Source: Flavobacteriales bacterium (lineage in GTDB: Bacteria; Bacteroidota; Bacteroidia; Flavobacteriales_C; GCA-002722245). Taken from it: a stretch of 64,000 bases of DNA. This document shows positions 57,105 to 64,000 of this stretch, piece by piece. The position numbers and the translations under genes are program-made. Location: the NCBI GenBank assembly GCA_947444925.1, contig CANFBW010000006.1, forward strand, positions 20,533 to 84,532. The letters run 5' to 3'. Position 1 is the stretch's first letter; each line of letters opens with the position of its first letter. Under the pieces are notes generated by a model that saw only the letters and a list, made by a program, of their open reading frames with translations, was not told the DNA's origin and did not search any database.

Positions 57105-57710
57105 CTATTCAAAAAGCGACAATTGCTCTCCTTGAGGCAACAGCGCAAACGACATTCGGTGAAAAGGCGTTGCACCAAAACAGCGAATTGCCTCGCGGTG
57201 CTGCTTGGTAGGATATCCTTTGTTTACAGCCCATCCATAAGCAGGATAGTCAAGCGAAAGGTTTTCCATAAAAGCGTCACGCTCTGTTTTCGCCAAAATA
57301 GAAGCTGCAGCTATGCTGAGGTATTTTCCGTCACCCTGAACAATGCATTGATGCTCTATTTCAGGGTATTTTTTAAAACGATTTCCATCAATGAGCAACA
57401 ATTCCGGCTTTAACGTCAATTGATCTACAGCTCTGTGCATGGCCAAAAACGAAGCATTAAGTATATTGATCTCATCAATCTCACTGTGGCTCACCGAAGC
57501 GATATGCCATGCCACTGCATCTTTCAGTACTTCGTCACGCAAAATCAAACGCTTTTTTTCGTTTAGTTTTTTGGAGTCGTCGAGCATTTTGTTTTTATAC
57601 TTGGGCGGAAGTATTACTGCAGCCGCGAATACTGGTCCGGCCAAACATCCGCGACCGGCTTCATCACAACCGGCTTCAACAATACCCTTTTTAAAATAGG
57701 ACTTTAGCAT
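57105..57710 (-). CDS. rnhB: Ribonuclease HII
   Basis: A 201-residue enzyme with the catalytic carboxylates in AGCDEAGRGCLAGPV (D16, E17), LLIDGNRF and ASILAKTERD. It removes ribonucleotides from DNA and RNA from hybrids. Length is normal. It ends in SLFE close to the start of the large membrane protein and likely shares its transcript. Confidence 0.95.
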   Translation of the reverse strand: MLKSYFKKGIVEAGCDEAGRGCLAGPVFAAAVILPPKYKNKMLDDSKKLNEKKRLILRDEVLKDAVAWHIASVSHSEIDEINILNASFLAMHRAVDQLTLKPELLLIDGNRFKKYPEIEHQCIVQGDGKYLSIAAASILAKTERDAFMENLSLDYPAYGWAVNKGYPTKQHREAIRCFGATPFHRMSFALLPQGEQLSLFE

Positions 57711-57791
57711 TCAACAAAACTATATATTTTTAGCAATTTGTTATTGAAAAACTCAATAAAAACAACATTCTAGGATAGGTTTAACAAATTA

Positions 57792-57822
57792 TTGCTGTGC
57801 TCAAAAATATGTGCTAATTTCC
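57792..57822 (+). promoter_or_regulatory. Possible promoter of the lipoprotein gene
   Basis: TTG (57792-57794), a 20-base spacer and TAATTTCC (57815-57822), two mismatches from TAnnTTTG. It lies 28 bases before the ATG in the divergent gap with rnhB. Confidence 0.35.
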
Positions 57823-57850
57823 CACACTCAAATTTTAAAAACAAAATACC

Positions 57851-58405
57851 ATGCAGATCGACATTAAAAAGAAAAAAATCAATAAGACACTCATAATGTT
57901 AACTATTGGCTCGCTCCTTCTTGCCGGTTGCGGAAAAAAGGAAAGCAAAGAAGAAGGCGTGATTTTCAACAATGATTTTGAAGCCACTCTGGGATGGATT
58001 GAAAATGTAAATGGCGTAGTTCGCGGAGAAGCACATTCAGGAAACTTTTTATGCAAAACCGACACGCTTGGACCTTATGGAAACACCTTCACTCTTGAAT
58101 TGAATAAGAGCAGCGACAAGCCGTTGAAAAAAGTGTCGGCTAGCGTTTGGATGCTAAAAAGCACTGATGCTGCGGAAGGCGTGCTCGTTATTGAAATATC
58201 TAATAAGGACAAAAAAAGTTTGGCCTATATTTCTTCTTTGACAAAAGGCGTTGCGAACAGCACGCATGAATGGACAAACATTGAAGCCTTTTCCGATCTT
58301 ACCAAAAAAGATTTAAACAATCCAAGCAATAAAATCACTGTTGTTTTCATAAACACAAGCAAAGACAGAATTGATATAGACGATGTCAAAATCAAATTTG
58401 AATAA
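57851..58405 (+). CDS. Small lipoprotein with jelly-roll-like domain
   Basis: A 184-residue protein with a lipoprotein signal (LIMLTIGSLLLAGC, Cys about 26) and a beta-sandwich region that reads like carbohydrate-binding module 4/9 folds (NDFEATLGWIENVNGVVRGEAHSG to RIDIDDVKIKFE). The same sort of layout (NGDFEAGN.GF) occurs in the CHU_C protein of this window. Ligand unknown. Ends at a terminator. Confidence 0.78.
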   Translation: MQIDIKKKKINKTLIMLTIGSLLLAGCGKKESKEEGVIFNNDFEATLGWIENVNGVVRGEAHSGNFLCKTDTLGPYGNTFTLELNKSSDKPLKKVSASVWMLKSTDAAEGVLVIEISNKDKKSLAYISSLTKGVANSTHEWTNIEAFSDLTKKDLNNPSNKITVVFINTSKDRIDIDDVKIKFE

Positions 58406-58410
58406 CATTT

Positions 58411-58438
58411 AAAAAAGATGCTGAAAAGCATCTTTTTT
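58411..58438 (+). terminator. Rho-independent terminator with GAAA loop
   Basis: AAAAAAGATGCT and AGCATCTTTTTT form a perfect 12-bp stem with a GAAA tetraloop, followed by more T. It starts six bases after the lipoprotein stop and can also serve the converging SGNH-like gene. Confidence 0.93.
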
Positions 58439-58470
58439 TTTGCACCAAAAGAGCCATCAACGGTTCGTTA

Positions 58471-59898
58471 CTACTTAGCCGTGTTATACAAAACAAATCC
58501 TTTTCCTATCGCATCATAATTCGCAACCGCTTTGCATAAACCAAGGTGGAGCGAATCGATTTTATTTTCAGGAGCCGTAAAATCCTGAATGATGTATTTG
58601 TGTTTATTGAATTCTTTTAAAACAGGTGAAAAATCCAATCCCACGCAAGCTTTTCCACCTGCAAAATCAGGATACAGGTGCATATAAATAGACTTTTCCT
58701 TTAAGTATTTACTCTCAAAAGAATCAGCGATTGCAATCACCAAACGGTACTTAAAAGGTTCTTTAAGTGAAATTAAATACACCGACTCAATTGTCATTTT
58801 TGACGTAAGAACTTTGCTTCCAAGCAGCTTTCTACTATTACCAAGTTCGTTCAAATGAAGCAACTGTACTTCAATGACATCACTCATCCGCGCAATCCAC
58901 TCTTTTTCTGCCCTTCTGTTTGGCAGCACAGCACCGTATTTTTCGCCAATAAATTCGGCCAAATACGCACTTGACATGAGCGCACCATCAATACTAATGT
59001 GTTGATTTTTGTGAACTACGTTTTCAAAGCAATTACTACTGTAATGCAATTGGTTGTTGAGTAAATTGAAATCAACAAAAGGAATACTATTCCTATCGGC
59101 ATTTGCGAGTAATGCGGCGTGTTTGTATTTGTACTCCTTACTCAACAAATCATAGTAGGTCGGTGCCAGAGTATAGACCAAAGAAAAATTGTTTTCCTTT
59201 GCTAACTCCACAAATAGTTTTAAATACACTTCGTTTAAATAATCAATTTTGTAGTGCACATAATCTAAAGTATCGGTAACAGCGCCAGCATCGTACTCCT
59301 TCACACAATTATCGTCCATGGCACTTAACACAGGTTGAAATCCCCTGGTATTTGAATGTTGACTTTTATAATAATTTTTATCATTTAGAAGTGAGTCTCT
59401 AATTTTCCAATTGTCATGATTTCTAATCGATGGAAAAAGACAATGGATATAATCAGAAGGAGGGCGACAACTTGCAATGGCTTGCATTTTATTCAAAGAA
59501 AAAGAATAACCATCCAAAGTAGCATAAACCCATATACTGCTGGTGTCCGAATAAAAAGAAGGCAACAAAGCAAAGAGTTCCAGTACCACAATTTTTGGCT
59601 TTTGAGTTTTTAATGCTTCCTTTAAATTATAGTAGCACAACTCTAAATTATTGGCATCAAAAGAGAGATTAAAACTATTGGTTCCCAACTTATTGTCAAT
59701 AATCGCGGGATCGAAACAAGCATACGAATGTGAATTACCAATAAAAAGAATGTCTACTGAATTTTCTTTCAATTCATTAAACTCTTCCCATCGGTTGTAT
59801 GGTGAATATTGCGGCGTTAATGTAGGCCCCATGACCAACACCAAAGCAACAAAAAGAAGTCCAAGCAGCACTATTTTTGCAATTGCTTTCCCCATCAA
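58471..59898 (-). CDS. SGNH-hydrolase-like membrane-anchored protein
   Basis: A 475-residue protein with an N-terminal membrane helix (VLLGLLFVALVLVMG). A Ser-containing motif, ILFIGNSHSYACFDP (about 50-64), resembles the GDS block of SGNH/AlgJ-AlgX-like proteins. The ensuing KIVVLELFAL segment and a later HISIDGALMSS fit the same fold. It overlaps the MBOAT gene by four bases, the arrangement of acyl-transfer pairs in which the MBOAT passes acyl groups over the membrane and the SGNH protein transfers them to a glycan. The start is MM or the second Met. Confidence 0.8.
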   Translation of the reverse strand: MMGKAIAKIVLLGLLFVALVLVMGPTLTPQYSPYNRWEEFNELKENSVDILFIGNSHSYACFDPAIIDNKLGTNSFNLSFDANNLELCYYNLKEALKTQKPKIVVLELFALLPSFYSDTSSIWVYATLDGYSFSLNKMQAIASCRPPSDYIHCLFPSIRNHDNWKIRDSLLNDKNYYKSQHSNTRGFQPVLSAMDDNCVKEYDAGAVTDTLDYVHYKIDYLNEVYLKLFVELAKENNFSLVYTLAPTYYDLLSKEYKYKHAALLANADRNSIPFVDFNLLNNQLHYSSNCFENVVHKNQHISIDGALMSSAYLAEFIGEKYGAVLPNRRAEKEWIARMSDVIEVQLLHLNELGNSRKLLGSKVLTSKMTIESVYLISLKEPFKYRLVIAIADSFESKYLKEKSIYMHLYPDFAGGKACVGLDFSPVLKEFNKHKYIIQDFTAPENKIDSLHLGLCKAVANYDAIGKGFVLYNTAK

Positions 59899-61361
59899 AA
59901 TTGAAAATAAATGAATTTACCATCACTGTAATTTTGGTACTTCCCAAAATAAACAATCAGCACTAAAAAGGCAAAATAAACAGTCCAACGCAGTACTGCC
60001 GGAGCCTGCAAAATCTTACGTTTCAATGCATGTTTTCGCTGAAAAAACTCAATCAACGCCAACACCAAAATCGAAAGTAGGGCAACTGAAAAATCTGCCT
60101 TATCCAATCCATGAGAATACAAAGATCCATTACTGAAATCCATATAATCAATGTAGCCCAAATTACCTGCTACATATAGCGCGTCCGCAAAAGTTTTGGC
60201 TCTGAAAAATATCCATGCGAACGACACCAGACCTAGGGTAAGAAAAGCGCCAGACATTCGAAGGAAAAAAGAACTTGCGTCAATTTTAAAAAATGCAAAC
60301 ACTGAATTTTTAAAAGGACGGATGACACTTTCTACAAGTTGAAATACACCATGCAGCAACCCCCAAAACAAAAAATTCCAACTTGCTCCATGCCACAAAC
60401 CACTTAATAAAAAAACAAGCAAAACATTGCTGTTCTTTCTCCATGCTAAAACACGATTCCCCCCTAATGGAATGTATACATAATCTCGAAACCAGGTACT
60501 TAATGAAATGTGCCACCGGCGCCAAAACTCGCCTATCGATTTTGAAAAATAAGGTCGATTAAAATTTGTCATCAAATCAAACCCCATCACTTTGGCAGAT
60601 CCAATTGCAATATCAGAGTAGCCCGAGAAATCACAATATATTTGTACCGCAAAAAACAATGTAGCAACAATCAAAGGCACTCCCGCGAGATCACCTAAGT
60701 CACCATAAACACTGTTTACAAAAATAGAAAGCCGATCAGCAATCACGATTTTTTTAAAAACCCCCCACAACATTAGCAAAAGTCCGCTCCTTAAATTTTC
60801 GTAGTTAAACTTTTTTTCTTCTCGAAATTGCGGCAATATATTCTGAGGACGCTCAATTGGTCCTGCCACCAGTTGCGGATAAAACATTACGTATAAAGCA
60901 TAGATCCCAAAATGCTTTTCCGCTTTTTGATTTCCGCGGTAAACCTCAATAGTATAGCTCATCGCTTGAAAAGTGTGAAAAGACAAACCAACGGGCAATA
61001 GAATACTGAGCAAAGGCAAGCGCGATACATCATTCACTTCAAAACCCAACAAATCGTTTACATTTTCAATAAAGAAATTGTAGTACTTAAACACACAAAG
61101 AAAACCCACATTCACTACAATACTCAGAATCAAAACGGCTTTCCTTGTTTTTGCAGCCAGCGTTTTCTCTATCATTATTCCCGCAAAGAAATCAACGATG
61201 ATCGTCACAAAAAGGATGGCGATGTAAACCGGTATAAAAAACATGTAAAAGATGCAACTCGCCAGCAAAAGCAGCATCCATCGGTAGCGGTGCGGAAGCA
61301 TAAAATACAACAGCGTAACGATGGGAAAGAAAAACAAAAACTCAATTGAATTAAAAAGCAT
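59895..61361 (-). CDS. MBOAT family O-acyltransferase (AlgI-like)
   Basis: A 488-residue polytopic protein with about ten helices. It shows the AlgI/DltB motifs: MFYPQLVAGPIERPQNILPQ, the segment RRWHISLSTWFRDYVYIPLGGNR and the catalytic His in LLSGLWHGASWNFLFWG. It should take an acyl group, usually acetyl, from a cytoplasmic donor for a surface polysaccharide or other acceptor. It lies in a glycan block with GT2 and flippase genes, which favours a glycan acceptor. Confidence 0.93.
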   Translation of the reverse strand: MLFNSIEFLFFFPIVTLLYFMLPHRYRWMLLLLASCIFYMFFIPVYIAILFVTIIVDFFAGIMIEKTLAAKTRKAVLILSIVVNVGFLCVFKYYNFFIENVNDLLGFEVNDVSRLPLLSILLPVGLSFHTFQAMSYTIEVYRGNQKAEKHFGIYALYVMFYPQLVAGPIERPQNILPQFREEKKFNYENLRSGLLLMLWGVFKKIVIADRLSIFVNSVYGDLGDLAGVPLIVATLFFAVQIYCDFSGYSDIAIGSAKVMGFDLMTNFNRPYFSKSIGEFWRRWHISLSTWFRDYVYIPLGGNRVLAWRKNSNVLLVFLLSGLWHGASWNFLFWGLLHGVFQLVESVIRPFKNSVFAFFKIDASSFFLRMSGAFLTLGLVSFAWIFFRAKTFADALYVAGNLGYIDYMDFSNGSLYSHGLDKADFSVALLSILVLALIEFFQRKHALKRKILQAPAVLRWTVYFAFLVLIVYFGKYQNYSDGKFIYFQF

Positions 61362-61427
61362 TGCTGACTATTGGTTTAATTCGTGATAGGGAAGGCAAAC
61401 CGCAAACAATCGAAAGTGAAACACAAA

Positions 61428-62771
61428 TCAATCTCTCTCACCATTGCGTGCTTTTTCATAATCTACAGTCTCCACATGTTCAAAAACACTCGCCGGTACA
61501 TTTCCTCTGTTCCATTCGCCAAACACACCCCAATACACTTCTTCTGTTACTCCATCCCAATGTAAAATATTGCTCTTATACTGCCAACATTGGCAAATAT
61601 TGAGATAGGCAAAAAACAAAACAAAGGGCACCAATATAAATCGCAACACCTTTTTTTGCCACATCATTGTATAAAAAGCTGCCATAGGCAAGGCAAAAAG
61701 AGGATAACTTTGTATGAGGGCGCGCATACCAAAACAACCGCCATACCACCAGCACCACCAGCATGACAGCAAATAAATTATCAGCACCGTGTAAGTAATC
61801 ATACCCAAGGAAAATTGCTTGATCTTTTTCATCTGAAAAAAACCAATCAAAGCAAAAATCATAACAGGAGTATACAGCAACCACCCTTTTCTGTAGCTAA
61901 AAAGCAGATTCATAATCTGAGGATCATCAAAAAAGAATCGTTCACTGTCACCATATGAAAAATACAAATACTGCCCTGTAGCCCACTTCCAATAGATCAA
62001 TTGCGGAATGATAGGAAGCCAAAAAAAACAAAATGCACCAATAAGTTGAAGATAATTCGATTTGATCAAATGCATTTTATGCAAGAAAGTTTCTTTTGAC
62101 GAAATGCCGTACAATAGCGGAATGAGCGCAATCAACACATCTAAAGGTCTGATCACCGCAATGAGTCCAATTAAAAAACCAATGCCCAACATTGTTGTTG
62201 CTTTTTGGTTTTGATGCCACTTCACCACCAATAAAAGCAGAAGCGAAAACAAGAAAAACAAATATCCATGCGACAACAGCGGCCATGCTAAAGTGTAGTA
62301 AAATAAATTAGTGGCGCAAAAAATAGAAAACAAAGTAAGTGCTGTTGGCCATTCGGCAAAGAAAATTAAAAGCAATTTCCTCAGAAAAAAAAGTCCCAAC
62401 AAACAGTAAATAATGCTTCCCCAATAAACACTGTAGGCGTATGGTTTTGAATAGCCATCAGCCAAATATTTATCACTGTTACTAGCCACCAAATGGCCAA
62501 TACCAAAAAAAGGTGCATACATATAAGCCATTCCCATTGACACTTTTGGAACTGGGATTCCATTTGGTTGAAACAGCCAATAGCCATTTGGGAAATGAAA
62601 AGTAAGGTCTTGTTCGATCACTGTCGCCACCAAATAACTATAGTACTGATCAGCATCAGAGAAAAAAGGATGCCCTCCCTTAAAATCCTTCCAAGTATTA
62701 TAATTCGTTGAAGAGAAGAGTAAAATCACCATCAACACAATGGCGGAGGGACTTTTAAATATTTTTTTCAT
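61428..62771 (-). CDS. Polytopic membrane protein, GT-C glycosyltransferase-like
   Basis: A 447-residue protein with around ten membrane helices. A luminal loop after the first helix (GGHPFFSDADQYYSYLVAT) contains an Asp pair placed like the catalytic Asp of GT-C (GT39/ArnT-like) enzymes. This and the adjacent GT2/DUF2304 genes suggest use of a polyprenyl-linked sugar, but no family was recognised with certainty. It overlaps the DUF2304 gene by 17 bases. Confidence 0.7.
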   Translation of the reverse strand: MKKIFKSPSAIVLMVILLFSSTNYNTWKDFKGGHPFFSDADQYYSYLVATVIEQDLTFHFPNGYWLFQPNGIPVPKVSMGMAYMYAPFFGIGHLVASNSDKYLADGYSKPYAYSVYWGSIIYCLLGLFFLRKLLLIFFAEWPTALTLFSIFCATNLFYYTLAWPLLSHGYLFFLFSLLLLLVVKWHQNQKATTMLGIGFLIGLIAVIRPLDVLIALIPLLYGISSKETFLHKMHLIKSNYLQLIGAFCFFWLPIIPQLIYWKWATGQYLYFSYGDSERFFFDDPQIMNLLFSYRKGWLLYTPVMIFALIGFFQMKKIKQFSLGMITYTVLIIYLLSCWWCWWYGGCFGMRALIQSYPLFALPMAAFYTMMWQKKVLRFILVPFVLFFAYLNICQCWQYKSNILHWDGVTEEVYWGVFGEWNRGNVPASVFEHVETVDYEKARNGERD

Positions 62772-63114
62772 CGTGCTCTTTTTCCTTTAACTTCTGATTT
62801 AACAACGCAATTTCCTGAACAAGCTTTTTACTCGATTGCTGAAGTTTCGAATTTACAATCGACAAATGTAGTAAATATATAAAAATGGTAAAGATGGCAA
62901 CGGTGAATATTAAATTGGGCGCTTCATAAACTTCCATCGTTTTGGCCAAGAGTTCAAAGCCTGAGGTCCAAAAAGTAAAAACGACCAACAACAAAGAAAT
63001 GCCAATCCAAAAAATAGAATATTCAACCCTCAATTTCCCTTTGAGCACCAATCGAGAAACGTAAGCCAACAAAATAAAACTAACAATTAAGGTAATGAGT
63101 TGAATACGGGTCAT
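62755..63114 (-). CDS. DUF2304 family membrane protein
   Basis: A 119-residue protein with three membrane helices and a C-terminal coiled coil (LVQEIALLNQKLKEKEHDEK). The arrangement LRVEYSIFWIGISLLLVVF is typical of DUF2304, commonly adjacent to dolichol-phosphate-sugar-type GT2 genes as here (four bases from the GT2 stop). It likely assists that transferase at the membrane. Confidence 0.87.
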   Translation of the reverse strand: MTRIQLITLIVSFILLAYVSRLVLKGKLRVEYSIFWIGISLLLVVFTFWTSGFELLAKTMEVYEAPNLIFTVAIFTIFIYLLHLSIVNSKLQQSSKKLVQEIALLNQKLKEKEHDEKNI

Positions 63115-63118
63115 AAGA

Positions 63119-63820
63119 TTATTTTTTACGAATTGTAGCGAAGATAAGTGCCAATGTAACTTTTACCATATAATAGATCGATCGCGAAAATGTAATAGAA
63201 GAAGTCCCACCTGTGCGCTCGTGCATCACAACCGGAATTTCTATAAATTTTAATCCAGCCTTTTTAAACAGCACTATAGCTTCAGGCTCAGGATAGTCAT
63301 CGGGATATTGCTCCACAATAGCTGCAATTGCCTTTTGATTGAACAGCCTTAAACCGGAAGTATTATCAGTGATTCTAACGCCCACCAATAAGTAATTCAA
63401 GTATTCAAAATACTTTATACCAACCCTTCTCGAAAAAGTGGAACGAAAACCTTTGTTTTCAATGTAACGCGACCCAATCACCACGTCAGCTCCTTGTTCT
63501 TTCATCGCGCTAATCATCAACAAGATATTTTCAATGGGATGCTGACCATCTCCATCTACCTGCACAGCGTGACTGCAGTTGCTGCGCAAAGCATAAAGCA
63601 ATCCTGTTTGCACCGCCGCGCCAATACCCTGGTTAATCGGCAAATGCAAAGAAACGCAATCGAGCTCCTCCAAAATTTCAGCAGTAGCATCTGAAGATCC
63701 ATCGTTCACCACCACAGGACACAATTGCAGTCCCTTCTCCTGACTAAACAAATTGATTTTTTTCACCACCTCAGCGATATTTGCTTCTTCGTTAAAGGCA
63801 GGAATAATTACGGCAATCAT
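63119..63820 (-). CDS. GT2 family glycosyltransferase (polyprenyl-phosphate-sugar synthase type)
   Basis: A 233-residue GT-A enzyme: IAVIIPAFNEEANIAEV at the N-terminus, VVNDGSSDATAEI, the DxD-type VDGDGQHPIENILLM and a C-terminal helix (YMVKVTLALIFATIRKK). These match DPM1/DpgS-type enzymes that attach a sugar from a nucleotide to polyprenyl phosphate. The product would feed GT-C enzymes such as the neighbour at 61428-62771. Confidence 0.92.
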   Translation of the reverse strand: MIAVIIPAFNEEANIAEVVKKINLFSQEKGLQLCPVVVNDGSSDATAEILEELDCVSLHLPINQGIGAAVQTGLLYALRSNCSHAVQVDGDGQHPIENILLMISAMKEQGADVVIGSRYIENKGFRSTFSRRVGIKYFEYLNYLLVGVRITDNTSGLRLFNQKAIAAIVEQYPDDYPEPEAIVLFKKAGLKFIEIPVVMHERTGGTSSITFSRSIYYMVKVTLALIFATIRKK

Positions 63821-63894
63821 TACAGGTGGGAATATCGAACTAATTTCTATATTTTTTCTAACAAATCAAAAGATACTTTACCTTAGCCCGAAGC

Positions 63895-64000
63895 ATGAAA
63901 AAAAAATTTCTATTAAATATAGCACTATTGGTTTTCCTCAATTTACTGGTGAAACCACTTTGGATATTTATTGAAATTGAAGTGCAAAACAAAGTTGGAA
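63895..64000 (+). CDS. Probable polysaccharide flippase, N-terminal fragment
   Basis: From the ATG at 63895 the frame reads MKKKFLLNIALLVFLNLLVKP, then LWIFIEIEVQNKVG, and runs off the right edge (35 codons). This resembles the N-terminus of Wzx-type oligosaccharide flippases (MATE/MOP superfamily), in which the first helix is followed by a QN.VG motif. It is divergent from the GT2 gene and completes the glycan block. The call rests on a short fragment. Confidence 0.6.
   Translation, partial: MKKKFLLNIALLVFLNLLVKPLWIFIEIEVQNKVG

Noticed and set aside
1-64000. tRNA, rRNA, insertion sequence, prophage or toxin-antitoxin elements
   Set aside because: The intergenic gaps are short and were read by eye; none showed cloverleaf patterns, transposase genes, terminal repeats or att-like duplications.

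Overview
The window reads as a chromosomal segment of a Bacteroidota bacterium. Signs of this are type IX secretion (T9SS) C-terminal sorting domains of both type A and type B, a CHU_C-type protein, DUF4290 next to murA, DUF5723, a hybrid-two-component-like sensor with an AraC-type regulator, promoter-like TTG-N19-21-TAnnTTTG elements, and an rpsL-rpsG-fusA-rpsJ ribosomal order without tuf. Base composition is moderately AT-rich. The class cannot be fixed from the sequence alone. No tRNA, rRNA, CRISPR array, insertion sequence or prophage was seen.

Layout. 1-9257 (minus strand): a contiguous str/S10/spc ribosomal operon running from rpsL to a truncated rplE, with its probable promoter at 9314-9343. 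9530-12779: the most accessory-looking part. It holds a decayed T9SS sorting-domain relic, a terminator, a secreted GH5 glucanase with a CBM9-like module, a short RiPP-like reading frame resembling lasso-peptide precursors of the paeninodin type, and directly after it an HPr-kinase-like gene of the kind that phosphorylates such precursors. 12856-23939: tex, a split two-component system (minus strand), a UvrD-type helicase, DUF4290, murA and a thioredoxin-like gene. 24015-33176: grpE-dnaJ, a T9SS type B secreted protein, an ABC exporter pair, Ppx/GppA, an NtrC-like regulator without a DNA-binding domain, two small proteins and a fused SpmA/SpmB-like membrane protein. 33237-36664 (minus): a SET-domain protein and alaS.

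36791-46794: an M23 peptidase, a small conserved protein, a MerR regulator, hldD (minus), a pterin pair (PTPS/QueD and folE), fabD, a TIMP-like secreted protein, a lipoprotein/outer-membrane pair (minus), topB and a membrane acyltransferase. 47118-50078: a NarL-type regulator converging on aroB-aroA. 50188-57710 (minus): a DUF5723/TSP3 outer-membrane protein overlapping a large lipoprotein gene, a large membrane-anchored protein and rnhB. 57851-64000: a lipoprotein, then a surface-glycan block (SGNH-like protein, MBOAT acyltransferase, polytopic GT-C-like protein, DUF2304, GT2) and the start of a probable flippase gene.

The best candidate for something new is the precursor-plus-kinase pair at 11795-12779. 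The reading frame has the lasso leader signature (KKEW..P.LE...V..T) with Thr two residues before a Gly-starting core that has Glu at core position 9 and a C-terminal Ser. The neighbouring kinase has intact ATP-binding motifs. However, neither gene has an ATG start, and no lasso cyclase or protease gene is in the window, so the locus is either an orphan pair acting with enzymes encoded elsewhere or a degenerating remnant.
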